Shown here: piece by piece, positions 1-11,089 of the stretch
Layout of the letters: the number at the start of each line of letters is the position of its first letter
Position numbering within the stretch: position 1 is the first letter of the stretch
DNA from: Piliocolobus tephrosceles
Lineage: Eukaryota; Chordata; Mammalia; Primates; Cercopithecidae
Length of the DNA: 64,000 nt
Assembly (NCBI RefSeq): GCF_002776525.5
Contig: NC_045444.1
Span: forward strand, 28,864,702 to 28,928,701
Direction of reading: 5' to 3'
Position numbers and translations under genes: made by a program
Notes under the pieces: model-generated
The model's input: only the letters and a program-made list of their open reading frames with translations
Database searches by the model: none
What the model was told of the DNA's origin: nothing

Positions 1-672
1 GACCACGTTAGGTAACAAAGGCAGATGGCCCAAATAAGAGAAACTGAAATTTGTCAAGGAACCTCACATATATTTTCTTCTGACTTTTTGGTTTGTCACT
101 CTGTCGTTACCTAAAGAAGGCAAAAGAAAGGTAAGCGTAGGATATAAAGCTTTTGGTGTTTAGAGCAAATGAACGTGTTAAAGCTGGAGTTTAAGCTAAC
201 AGATTCTTATAATGGTAATGAATATTTTAAGATCCGTTTTTTTCATCAAGCATTTTCCAGATAAGCTGTTACAATCAAAGTTGCTGTTATTATGTGCTGC
301 CATCCGGTGTCCATTTTGTAGAATGCCAAGCCGATGGCTTTGTTGAGTTTTTGTTTTTGTTTTTGTTTTGGGGGTGTTTTGTTGTTGTTGTTGCTGCTGC
401 TGCTGTTGTTTGGGCTTTGATTTTGCTTCTGTACATCTATTTGTCTGCTTGGTTTTTTTGCATTTTCCAACTTCACAATTCAGGATTTGCTTTAGGAAAA
501 TTTTATGAAGTATTTCACTTGGATAAAGTGTCCCACCAATTGCATTAGTGGTACATAAATGCCCTTAAAGAAATTTAGTTCTCCCTACTTCCCAGTTGTA
601 GTTAGAACCCTTTTTCCCCTTAGATGTAATTTGTTTTGTATGTCAAAAGATAAAATAAATACCTGCATTTCT

Positions 673-973
673 GTTTTTGTTTTGTTTTGTTTTGAGACTG
701 AGTCTCACTCTCTCACCCAGGCTGGAGTGCAGTGGCGCAATCTTGGCTCACTGCAGCCTCTGCCTCTCAGGTTTAATTGATTCTCCTGCAGCCTTCCAAG
801 TAGCTGGGATTACAGGCACCTGCCACCATGCCTATTTAATTTTATATTTTTAATATACGGGGTTTTGCCATGTTGACCAGGCTGGTCTCGAACTCCTGAC
901 CTCAAGTGATCAACCTGCCTCAGCCTGTCAAAGTGCTGTGATTATAGGTGTGAGCCACCGTGTCTGGCTCGAC
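673..973 (-). mobile_element. Alu (AluS/J-like), antisense
   Basis: Full-length antisense Alu: T-rich tail copy, then the reverse complement of the right and left monomers, ending 'gagccaccgtgtctggctc'. It is flanked by a perfect 12-bp target duplication, acctgcatttct, at 661-672 and 974-985. Many substitutions indicate an older subfamily. Confidence 0.93.
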
Positions 974-985
974 ACCTGCATTTCT

Positions 986-3084
986 TGCCACAGGATTTGT
1001 CTCCTGCATGGAATCACCAGGATCAAACCCTTACCTGATTGTTACCTGTAAATCCCTGTGGAAATTGGTGGTTGTCTCCCTTACTCTTGGCACTTTGGAC
1101 TGTCTTACTAAAGTTAGATATTTCCTGAGCTGTGTATCTTAGTTACCTCTTTAGTCTATCCAACACCGTAATTTTTGTCCCTCTGTGGAAAAAATAGAAA
1201 ACTATGCTCTCAAAGTTGTGATGCAGTGTGGAGGCACTGATTGATCAATGGGTGAATTTGCCTCCTGACCATCATGGTAGGGATGGAAGACAGGGATAAA
1301 GGGCTTGCAGTTCAGCATTGCAGGATAGCCCAGGTCAGGCTAAGACGTGGCTTTGCTCTAAAGAGAAAGAGATTCTAGTACTTCTATGACAACTCTTCCT
1401 TATCTCCCCTTCTTAGCTCCTTTCATGAGGCTCTCAGCTGGCATGCTCAGAGTGACTACAGAGAGAGCTGCATGCCACCTGCCTAGAGACCATGGAGACA
1501 CTGGAGTGAGCAGGGTCCTGAATCCCATCTTCATGGCTTGTTTGCCCTTGGTTAGGATGCAGCCTTACTGGGCTTCAGTTTTCTCTTCTGTAATATGGGG
1601 GTATCCTAGACTCATTCAGAAGACTTGGTTTCCATGTTTATTGTCCATCTTCTTGTAGTTAGACATAAAATTTTTGAGGCATGTCTTATTTTTCCATCTC
1701 TATTCAGTCCTTAGAATTGTGTTTGGCATGTGGTAAATGTTTAATGGAGACTTGTGACCAGCTTAGTAATTAAATTCCATAGTGCATATAAAATGCCAGG
1801 TGGCATATAGAGCAGAAGTCAGTGCAAGCTCAGGGTGGGAAGCCCTCTGGAGAAAGCTCAGGTATTGACCACTAGAAGCATAAATTAGGAAAAAATATCC
1901 TATATCAGAAGTGTTCAATAGTTAAGAAAAAATAATACTAAGAATACTATATTAAAGCACTAAGAAACTAAAGAACAGAGAAAGGAAATGAAATTGTGTA
2001 GTCCTCGTTAATGAAGAACAGCAAACACAGAGCAGAAAACATCTAGATGTATGACCCTTCTGAAATTTGAAAGGCCATATGCTCTTTTACTCAAAAAATC
2101 TTTAATAATCACCTACTAAATGTCAAATAGTATGCCCAGTACTGGAAATGCTCTAAGAAGTTAGAGGTGCTTTCTACCTCTTTGTGGGAGCTTGGGGCAG
2201 AGAGAGACTTCCTAGTGTGAAAACTGTGTTTATCCTAGAAAATAGTCTATTTGCAAAGTTTCATCAGAAGCTGCTGGGCTCACCTATTCTGGCTAAGGCT
2301 TTTAAGCTTATATGAGTTGCCTACTTCCTGAGATGTCACCTAATATATTGAATAAGAGTTATATATAGTGATTTGGTTGCATATGGAAAATATCAAATCC
2401 TTAAGTCAAGGTAAAACCTTGCCAAGTGATCCTTTGCACACTCCAGAGCTGACAATGCCTTACAAGAGAGTCACCATGTTAGAGTAATTGGGTGAAAAAG
2501 CTATTCCACTGATGTGCTGAGAACTATAGGCATCACAATGGGTCAGACATGTCAGAATGGGAAATAGACTGGACAGATATTATAAAGGATAATAGTCAAG
2601 TTTCTAGAGTACTTTGATCAGAGAGGAAGGTTCAGACCTAAGCCGTAGTGAAAAGTTGTTCTCATTAGGTAAACCCTCAGCTACTCCTGGACTACAGGCT
2701 GCTGACTCCCTTTCTGCGTTTATATTCTTTGCTGAGTGCAGATGAGTCTGCTAATCACAGACCAGAATATTCCCTGGCAGAAAAGATACAGAGATGCCAC
2801 CCAGTTAGGAACACACACCTGTTTCTGTCTTCTAATGAGGAGTCAAATGATACATCATCTTATTCCTTTGAATCAGTGCAACTTCTAGGGGAAGAGAGCT
2901 TGGGAATGGTGGGTCTTTGCTCAGTCTTCCCAATAAGGATCAGGTAAAGTAGTTAATAACAGAGCCTGGATAGCTGATATCTTGTCTCACACTATGCACA
3001 CTAGCTTCTACCATTTGAGGATTTCAACCAAAACTACATTAAAATCCGACTTTGAAAATATCCTTAACGAAGGTAGAACTGCTT
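986..3084. other. Intronic stretch with only weak repeat traces
   Basis: No gene seen. 1530-1760 has a MIR-like order of words ('cttcagttttctcttctgtaatatggggg', in pieces), and 2090-2165 has an L2-like 'cctactaaatgtc...cccagtactgg' pattern; both are weak. The open frames here are short and lack splice or coding context. Confidence 0.4.
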
Positions 3085-3603
3085 AATCCTGGATATGTAC
3101 CCAAAGAATTATAAATCATTCTCCTATAAAGACCACATGCACACGTATGTTTATTATGGCACTATTCATAATAGCAAAGACTTGGAACCAACCCAAATGT
3201 CTATCAATGATAGACTGGATAAAGAAAATGTGGCACATATATACCATGGAATACTATGCAGCCATAAAAAAGGATGAGTTCATGTCCTTTGCAGGGACAT
3301 GGATGAAGCTGGAAACCATCATTCTCAGCAAACTAACACAAGAACAGAAAACCAAACACCACATGTTATCAGTCATAAGTGGGAGTTGAACAATGAGAAC
3401 ACATGGACACAGGGAGGGGAACATCACACACTGGGGCCTGTTGGGGGTCGGGGGCTGGGAGTGGAATAGCATTAGGAGAAATACCTAATGTATATGATGA
3501 GTTGATGAGTACAGCAAACCACCATGGCATGTGTGTACCTATGTAACAAAACTGCATGTTCTGCACATGTACCCTAGAACTTAAAGTATAATTTTACAAA
3601 AAA
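3085..3603 (+). mobile_element. 5'-truncated L1, ORF2 end and 3' UTR, sense
   Basis: Matches the 3' end of L1: 'tacccaaagaattataaatc', 'aatgtctatcaatgatagac', 'atgcagccataaaaaa', 'ggacatggatgaagctgg', then the 'cacactggggcctgttggggg' type 3' UTR start, ending in a short A-rich tail. Only the last part of ORF2 remains and it is inactive. Modest divergence suggests a primate-age L1PA/L1PB copy. No clear target duplication was found. Confidence 0.9.
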
Positions 3604-3654
3604 AGACAGTATATAAAAAAGAAATTATTCTTTGGCCATTGTTGTAAAGTCATA

Positions 3655-3900
3655 ATGTAGTTAGGGCTGCCTTCACCGGTGTGCATCCAGGGCCCCATGC
3701 TCGGAAGGACTCTGCCCTTGATTTAATGCTAGATTATTACTGTCTTAAAATTCTTCATAATTTTTGGACACAGAATGCTGCATTTTTATTCTGCACCGTG
3801 CTTTGCAAATTCTGTGCACAATTCTGTTTTTCATTGGCAGATAGGTGTAAACTCATGTCTTTCAGTTATTCAAAAATGCGTATTGAGGCCTTAAAAAGTA
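3655..3900. repeat. Probable ancient dispersed repeat, class uncertain
   Basis: The segment with 'cagggccccatgctcggaag', 'tttaatgct', 'cttaaaattcttcataattttt' and 'ctgcaccgtgctttgcaaattc' resembles a mammal-wide interspersed repeat I recall with alternating 'gggcccc' and 'ttgaaattcttaataattttt' words. I cannot name the family with confidence. Confidence 0.4.
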
Positions 3901-3949
3901 AATAAAAAAAATTGGATTAAAAAAACAAGACAGCATAAAGTAATGAACA

Positions 3950-4145
3950 GATTATAGGTTTTGGAGCTAGAGAAACTGAGTTTAACTTTAAATCTAAGTG
4001 TAAGACCTTAAGTTACCCTTTGAGCCTCATTTTTCATATTAGTAAATAGAGATGTTAGTACTTTCATCATTTTTGTGTATGAAGCTAAGCATAAACTAGG
4101 TGATTAGATTTATGCTAGGCATTCTAAATAATTTATGCTAATTAT
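3950..4145 (+). repeat. MIR SINE, sense
   Basis: The MIR word order is preserved: 'ttttggagctagagaaactg', 'taagaccttaagttaccctttgagcctca', 'agatgttagtactttcatcat' and 'tgaagctaagcataaactag'. High divergence is normal for this mammalian-age SINE. Confidence 0.6.
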
Positions 4146-5599
4146 TATTTTAAAAGAAATCATGGAAAAAATTGAGATGAAAGAGGACATCTAAAAGGTT
4201 GTCAGCAGCATTATTATTCTTCGTTTTGAAATGAAATTCTTTTCAAGCAATAACACTCAGCTTTCACTTTTATTCAGAGAAGATAAAGACCGTGTTTATA
4301 GTTTATAATTTCAAAACAAAGTAGCACTGTACATAAGGTGTCAGAGCAAGTCATGTTGCTAAGGTTTCGAGACCTGCAGTTCTTACCCTCTTCAGTTTTT
4401 TCATCCAGTTCACCTAACAGGGACCCAGTTCACAGCAGTTCAAAGTCCTACTAAAGAACAATGAGATAATTGTGTTTCATGCAACTTTAACTCTAACCAG
4501 TTCCATTTCCAAGTTTAAGGATGGGGAGAGTTTTGCCAGCAAGTTCTATAAATGATCAACATCTGAAACAGATTCAAATCAGAGCCATTTATCCAGGACT
4601 TACTATAGATAGGATGCAAATAAGGTATAGTATCTCCTTGTGAGAATATGAAATACATAGTGGGAAATATAATAGGTAGGTTAAATATGGATTCTTCATG
4701 TGTGAGGGTGTTCTGTACTCCCTGACCACATATGGTCAAAATAAGGGTGGTGTTAAAAGATGCCCAGACTAGACTTCTAACAATGTTTCTCTTTTTCCTG
4801 TTTGGGGTCATCTATTATTATGACCTGAATGAAGAGAAGGCTATTGCTGCTTCAATTCACTCTTCTGCTGCTGGTACCTAAAAGAAGAAATGGGCACTAG
4901 GGCAGAAGGAAACGTCTGTGTGGTTTTCTTTCTGGGTTTTGTTTTTTCATGTTTTCATCATTTAATTGAAAAATTGAGACTCTTCATTTAAAGACAAGTG
5001 GGTCCAAGAACACAGTGTTTGTATTTGGATGTTGAAAAATACACATTGTGCTTCTTGTGTGTCTGCTTATTCTGTTCTTTTTTAACACAATGGTGTATCA
5101 TTAAGAAAGCTCCAGGCATATGAGCAACCTAATTCTTTTTGTAAATATTAACCTTACTGAATCAAAGCTGTCCTTTCAATCAAGCTCTTAGTTTCTAAAA
5201 GGCAAGTGGAAATAAATTACACAAAGATCTTCAATAGTCATTTAAAAATATTTTGGTGTGGTTTTCTATTGATCTGAATAAAGTCTTTCCATAAACTTTA
5301 AAAAAAAAAACACTTTTGTAAAATGAATTCAACTATTTTGAAGTGAATGTTAAGCCGAAGCAAACTGCAATAATACACTCTAATGGGTAGAAACTCATGG
5401 ATATTAATCTCCTTAATATCTTTACTATCTACAAAAGACTGCCTTCATGACATGAACATATACATATTCTAACTACAGAAGCAATACGTGCTCAATGCAG
5501 AAAACTTGGTAAACACCAAGGAATACAAACGAAACTCAAAAGCCACGATTTTACCAATTGATGTAATTATTGTCATATCAAGACTTTTTTCCAGGCCAA
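4146..5599. other. Intronic stretch, nothing recognised
   Basis: AT-rich unique sequence without coding, RNA or clear repeat features. An A-run lies near 5300. Confidence 0.5.
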
Positions 5600-5760
5600 G
5601 GTTCAGTCATTGACCCAATACATATGTATTTTGTGTCTATTCTGTCCAAGGCACCATGCTAAGCATTGGGGATACCTTTGTAGAGATGAACTGATTTCTA
5701 ACATCTCGAGGCTCATTTCTTAATGTAGGATAGAGGTGAAATTTATGAAAAATATTTTTA
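5600..5760 (-). repeat. L2 3'-end fragment, antisense
   Basis: 'ttcagtcattgacccaatac', 'ccaaggcaccatgctaagc' and 'attggggatac' correspond to the L2 3'-end pattern (cattcattcaacaaatat ... ccaggcactgttctaggcgctggggatac) read on the antisense strand. Confidence 0.55.
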
Positions 5761-5939
5761 AATTTATCATAAGTGATATGAGAGGATGTCATGGAAGACA
5801 CATATGACAAAGCAATGCTTTGACTTCTAATTAATGGAATTAATAATCAGAAGGGAATGTATGGGTGAAGAAAGTCCTAGGTAAATAGCACAGCACAGTT
5901 ATAAACTATATGTATTATGGTCTGCATTAAAACATTCCT

Positions 5940-6420
5940 ACATCAGTATTCTTCTACAGCATAGGGTTCATTATTCTGTTATATGGATGTATTATACGCA
6001 ATTTATTTAACCAATCTTTTAATATATTTTATGTATGGAATTAACAAATAATGATGCAATTAATTTCTATGCACACAGACTCAGCAACTTGTGAGACTGT
6101 TTCTCTAGAATAAATTTAAATTCATAGGAATGGACATGTTTAGCCAAAAGATATACACATTTTTAGGGATTTTTAAAAAGCACATTTTCAAATTACACTC
6201 TAGAAAGGAAGCAACAGTCTGCATTCCCACCAATAGTGTATGAGAGAATCTATTTCCTACACCCTGATTATCCCTGGATGTTATCAGATGTTAGTTCTTT
6301 TATTCCTTGACAATTTGATGTACAAATAGGGAAAAAGCAAGTCACTATTTTTATTTGCATTTCGTTGATTTCTAGTAAGATTCTACATTATGAAAATATT
6401 TTGAATTAAGCAATCACACA
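5940..6420 (-). repeat. Ancient L1 (L1M-type) fragment, antisense
   Basis: 'ctagaaaggaagcaac', 'cattcccaccaatagtgtatgag', then 'cctacaccctgattatccctgg' and 'tttgcatttcgttgattt' follow the antisense order of the old L1 3' region (cacaccctcacca ... tttgcatttctttgatt). Strongly diverged, so the subfamily is uncertain. Confidence 0.5.
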
Positions 6421-6848
6421 TGAGGCTGGTTAGTTTTTAAGACTGAAATACACTAAACCAATGAAGAGAAGAAATAATGAAGGAAGGAAAGGGTTCTGAT
6501 TCCTATTTTTACTTTGCTATTTTTGGTTTGCTGTAAAAACATAAACTTTTTATGGGAAGGATGCACATGGATACACAAATAACGGAGTTTTGGTAGTTGA
6601 AAAAATTTTAGGTGGATCTATAAATTAAGAAACTCTTACTATAAATGCTATGCTTTTAAATAATTCCAGAATATCTTTATTATTACCCAAATTCCATACC
6701 ACCTATAGATTTTAATAAAGAGGAGACTTTTAGGAAGACTGTTAAAAATAAAGATGGTCTCTACTCATTCCAAATGTTGCTCATACTGTATCTATAAATG
6801 ATTTCTTCAACTGATAATGCTTTCTTTCCCTTTTATTTTTTTTCTAAG

Positions 6849-6936
6849 GAAAAACTGGTCTACTTCCTGGATCGTTCTTTCTAGTCGAAAAATTGAATTT
6901 TACAAAGAATCCAAGCAACAGGCTCTGTCCAATATG
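6849..6936 (+). CDS. ARHGAP15: ARHGAP15 internal coding exon, PH domain first piece (88 bp)
   Basis: Internal exon of a Rho-family GTPase-activating protein that stimulates GTP hydrolysis on Rac-type GTPases; its PH domain is known to bind membrane phosphoinositides. Seen: a strong pyrimidine tract and 'tttctaag' acceptor end at 6848, and an ATG|gtaagt donor starts at 6937. The exon opens with the last base of a split codon (intron phase 2), then reads 29 codons with no stop: KNWSTSWIVLSS, then RKIEFYKESK, then QQALSNM. The W-x-x-S-W-x-V/I-L pattern followed by a basic strand is typical of early PH-domain beta strands. I recognise the peptide as ARHGAP15 rather than ARHGAP9, 12 or 27, from memory of the family. 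The next exon at 29476 continues in phase 0. The phase-2 start and phase-0 end mean that skipping this exon would shift the frame. Confidence 0.88.
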
Positions 6937-7185
6937 GTAAGTAATTCTCTGTTTCTATTGTTAAACACTTTTTCAGAAATATTGTCGAATTAAAAATTTA
7001 TTTTATCAGAAATCACACTAAAACCTCCAAGCTACCAACATCTGAAAACAGATGGAGAAAATAACTAAATAAACTTTTAATCAGATGAAGGGAAAATAGA
7101 ACTTAGTGTCTGTTTTATTAAGTGGTGCATTTGGAGAATAATCACAAAATGAGATGTATGGTGAGCGGCTATGTAGTAATGTGAA

Positions 7186-7498
7186 GGTAACACTTTAAAT
7201 TAAGGTGCCATTTATAAATGCCTTATTCTTATTTATGAAATGATCACTAAATGCAGCTACTTGCTCAAATAATGTATCATAAAGTATGTTATAAAATGCA
7301 TTAGTAATAAATGCTTAACGGATGATACTATGGGAAGCTGTTTTAAAGAATATTATAAGACGTAAATCGTATTAAACCATGTATGTGCATCTTTAATACA
7401 TGAATTTAAGTTGTTATCTAGCATGCTATAAAGTGCTTCAGACATTAATAAATAATAATAAACTGTTTATAAATGGCACCTTAATATAGGGTATTACC
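7186..7498. mobile_element. Fold-back MITE-like element with long terminal inverted repeats
   Basis: The 5' end reads ggtaacactttaaattaagg and the 3' end is its imperfect inverse (...ccttaatatagggtattacc). Over about 54 nt the two arms agree at roughly 44 positions by eye, including an identical 'attaaggtgccatttataaa' core. The 313-bp unit is AT-rich with further sub-terminal similarity inside and no ORF. This is what a non-autonomous DNA transposon looks like; the family name is unknown to me. It lies 250 bp downstream of the exon donor at 6936. Confidence 0.65.
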
Positions 7499-8399
7499 AA
7501 TGAGGAAACACTCTAAATTAGCCAAGAGATTTTTTATCTCAGTCTAACTGTGACGTTCACTATATCCAGCTAACCTTTTTGAATTTTTCTATGACCCCAT
7601 CTAATGGAGCTAATACAATTTCTGTATCATGTAGTTATTACAAAGTGAAATTTGTAGGGTTTCTCCATTGTACCTGGAAGAGGGCCTCACATATACTTGC
7701 AAAGATTTGACAGTGATAGTAAGTAAGAGCAATTCGGAGCCAGTTACTGGGGCAATTCAAGCTCAAAACCTTGCTGCCCAAACACAAGAGCTGCCACAAG
7801 ATGTAGGAGACAGTGGGCAGGCAACATATCTGACAGCCTCCTGATTAGGAAGGACTCCGGGCAGGAACTAACCTGCCACAGCCCATCGGCCTGATGGATG
7901 ACAAGGAAAGGGGTCGCCTGGCAGGAGTTACCCACAATGAACTAATTTATATTTGGCAGGTAATAAAACGATGGGAAGTTCTTTGCTCTCCAGCCACTAG
8001 TTGTGTTTGCTATGTAATCCTCTTTAAATAGAAAATAGAAAGTCATTTGCTAAGAGATTTTTCTTAGAAGAAGATTTTAGTAAGAACAAAAGGTAGCATT
8101 TGGCTTGCTTCTGATGACCGCAGTAGCCTTTATCCCCAAGTGGCTTGATGATTTTGGAGTCTCAGTGCTGTCCGATCTGTAAACTAATTATGAATAAATT
8201 TAAAATATATCTCAGTCCTTTGTATTTTTAATTTAAACTGCCTCAGAAATTTTTTTAGGGTTTTTTGTTTTGTTTTGTTTTTATTTTTGGCTACACTAAG
8301 GTTGAGATAATCTTTTTAAGGAAAATAAAGTACCCCTAAGGGCCAGGCACAAAACAACTTTCATCCACTTGCAGGTCCTTTGTCTTCCCTTTGAATGAG

Positions 8400-8545
8400 C
8401 TCTAGGGGGGACGTCAGGAGGGGAGGAAAGTCGCTGGCCTTGCTGAGTTTGGCTGCTGAAAAGATGATCTTCCCCTGCTGAGTGAGAAGAATTCCGTTGG
8501 GAAGAGAGTTTATGCAAATGTGTGGGATAATGGGCGGGATAAGAT
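8400..8545. promoter_or_regulatory. Candidate intronic enhancer: CRE-half, octamer, GC-box, GATA motifs
   Basis: A locally G+C-richer island inside AT-rich intron. It contains gacgtcagg (CREB/ATF type, 8410-8418), gctgagtgag (NF-E2/AP-1-like, about 8478-8487), a perfect octamer atgcaaat (8512-8519), gggcggg (8532-8538) and gataag (8538-8543). Clustering within 140 bp is suggestive only; these short motifs also occur by chance. Confidence 0.35.
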
Positions 8546-9311
8546 TCCATATTTTAAAGCATTTGGTTTATTTTTATTTTATTATTTTAATCTTTTTATA
8601 CCAGGAGATAAAATTATCAGCTGTTAAATTTTATACAGGTGAAAGAAAACTCCCTTTCTGATTGCAGGCAAACCTTGCAAGTTAGCTCACTAATTGCATG
8701 CCTCTTGTTCAACCTTCAGAACTGTTGTAAATTGACAATAGACTTGACTTGTAGAAGAAATTTGTTAACATTTTTCTGGCAGTCCTTATTTATTACTTCT
8801 GGCCCCATCTGTAATGCTTTTATGGTTTCTACCAGGCACTTACTGTCTTCAAAGTCAATTCAGAGCAGCAACTAACTGTGTTTTGTGGTAATGGGTAAGA
8901 GAATTACAGATTCATGTTTGTGCTGCATGAATTGACTTGCTAGTCAACTTCTTGGATCCATTTCTAACCCAGTATTAAAGGTCTAGTGGGATAGCCCACA
9001 TTTACCAGTTCCAGTGTTAGAGAAACGATACAACCATTGCCAGGCCTTGATTAAAGATGCTGTGGTTTTATTTTGAAAGAGATTTATGCTCAAGTTTCTG
9101 AATTTCTCTTGCACCCCCTTAGACTTGTTCTGGTGCTGTTCATTGTGCTTCTGGAAAAAAGTCTGCCCCTTCCTCCTAGGGGTCAAGACAAGCTGCCTAA
9201 GTGAGTGCAGAATGTGATTTAAAAGAATAAACAGTATTTTAGTCCTTATACAAATGATCTTTAAGTGTTAATGCAGCAGTGAGACAAGGCAACAAAACCA
9301 GCCAGAAAAGT

Positions 9312-9440
9312 TTTGAAGTTGGACTCTAGGGGATGTAATTCTATTTTTACCACTTAGAAGCTGATAACATTACTTACTTCTTTGAGCTTCAGAATCCTTA
9401 CCTCTGAAATGGACATAGTGGTACCTGCCAACAGAATTAG
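9312..9440 (+). repeat. MIR SINE, sense
   Basis: 'ttggactctagggg', 'accacttagaagctgataac', 'ttacttctttgagcttcagaatccttacctctgaaatgg' (in pieces) and 'gtggtacctgcc' follow the MIR sense order. Confidence 0.55.
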
Positions 9441-9925
9441 TAAATAATGAAATTAATTAGTAAAAACAAATACATAATGACCAAAAAAATTATTGTGCTT
9501 TATTATATCATATGCTATTAAATACAGAAATATAGCATATTCTGTAGTACACAATATACAGTGGAATTATATTATTACATTAGTTTTGTACTTGACCTGA
9601 TTCAGACATTTATAGAACAGAGAATGTACTAATTCAAGAAACTCCATCATGCATGATCTCCAAAAGAATGTATCCAGAAGTAGCATAAAATACTGTCTCA
9701 GAGCAACGACTAATACTGAAAATAAAGCCATCCATCCATTTAGGGCTCTAGATTTTAACCTCCTGAATGTCCATACGAAGTATCCCAGTGCCCCCATCTT
9801 CTTCCTTTGGTTCTTACCCTTGCTGTTTTCACGTTTAATACAGCATGTTACAAAGTATTGTGCCTGACCCCACATTCTGTGTTTGTCTACTTTTCTTTCT
9901 CACTGAAGTTCTTCCAGTTCATATC

Positions 9926-10291
9926 TGTCTTAGTTAGGACTGCTATATCAAAGTACCAAAGGCTGGGTGACTTAAACCACACACGTGCATTTCGCCCAGT
10001 TTTGGAGGCTGGGAAGTCCACGATGGAGGCACAGGTGGATCTGGTGTCTGCTGAGGTCCTGCTTCCTCGTTTGCATCTGTCCTGTCTTCTCACTGTGTCC
10101 TCACATGGCAGAGGGCAGAAAATGAGAGAGCAGACGTTCATGTCTTTTCACATAAAGCCACTAATCCCATTCATGAGGGCTCTACCTTTATGGTCTAATT
10201 ACCGCCCAAAGGCCCTGCCTCCTAATGACATCACACTGGGGTTTAAGGTTTCAACATAGGAATTTTAGAGGAACACATTCAATCCATAACA
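9926..10291 (-). mobile_element. Solo MLT1-type LTR (ERVL-MaLR), antisense
   Basis: Starts 'tgtcttagttaggactgc' and ends 'cattcaatccataaca', with 'aaaggctgggtgacttaaac', 'ggaggctgggaagtcca', 'ctcactgtgtcctcacatgg' and 'gggctctacctttatggtc' between: the antisense order of MLT1 LTRs. A 5-bp target duplication, atatc, is present at 9921-9925 and 10292-10296. No internal region adjoins it, so it is a solo LTR left after recombination. The 150-codon frame across this area is an accident of LTR sequence. Confidence 0.88.
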
Positions 10292-11089
10292 ATATCCAAG
10301 TCACATTTTTATCAAAAGCAGCCTTACTGTGCAAATAAGCACAGAATCACTTTGCTTATTTTCATAGAGATTCAGTGAGTCAGTAATAGAGAAGGAAGAA
10401 TGACCTATTCTGTTCTTGTTTTATAAAAAGGACATTGAATCGTAACTGACCACCTACTATCATCAGCATTTTATAACAGAAAGGACATTATAAAATAACC
10501 AATCCAAATTATAGAAAGGATAAAATTATCAGAATAAAAGACACTCTTTACCAAAAAGGAAACTGTCCCCCTTATTTGCCTAACATACTCTCTCTTTTGC
10601 TCATCAGGACAAGTGGATCTGGACTGACTGGTCCTCCAGTGAGGAGGAAAACCACTCGTGTCCCTAGATCCAGATTTCCTGAATTATCAAGGAAAGGATG
10701 GTGTTCGTATTCTCATATTTTTAAATGTATTTTTATGTATAACTCACTTAAAATCTTTAAAATATTATAAAATAATGCAGAAACCATTTTAAGTAAAATG
10801 TATAAAACATCTGTATGTATTTTTAATAGGTATTAATCAATCACCTACATAAGCACCACCCAGGACGAGATATAGACCCTGCCAGCCCTTCAGAAGCCCC
10901 AACCCCTATCAGTTGTCCCTTTGTCATCATAGCCTCTTCCCTTCTCTGGAGTCTCTGGAGCCACGAACCTGTGTGTTAGTCATTATTTTGTTGCCTTTCA
11001 TTATTTTCCCACCTATAGCTATATACCTTAAAAATATAATTTAGGTATTTTTTAATTCATATAAAGGGAATCCTAGTGTATGTTTCTTT

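Larger units (their letters stand above)
1..6848 (+). other. ARHGAP15: ARHGAP15 upstream intron, 3' part (phase 2)
   Basis: The intron ends at the 'ctaag' acceptor at 6848; its 5' end lies outside the window. It is AT-rich non-coding DNA with an Alu, an L1 3' fragment, a MIR and older L1/L2 traces. No exon encoding the start of the PH domain was seen here. Confidence 0.8.

Noticed and set aside
3147..3389. 80-codon frame resembling L1 ORF2 C-terminal end
   Set aside because: It is a genuine L1 remnant but truncated and non-functional, so it is listed as a mobile element and not as a CDS.
9807..10259. 150-codon open frame, + strand
   Set aside because: It covers the antisense MLT1 LTR; the frame is made of LTR sequence.
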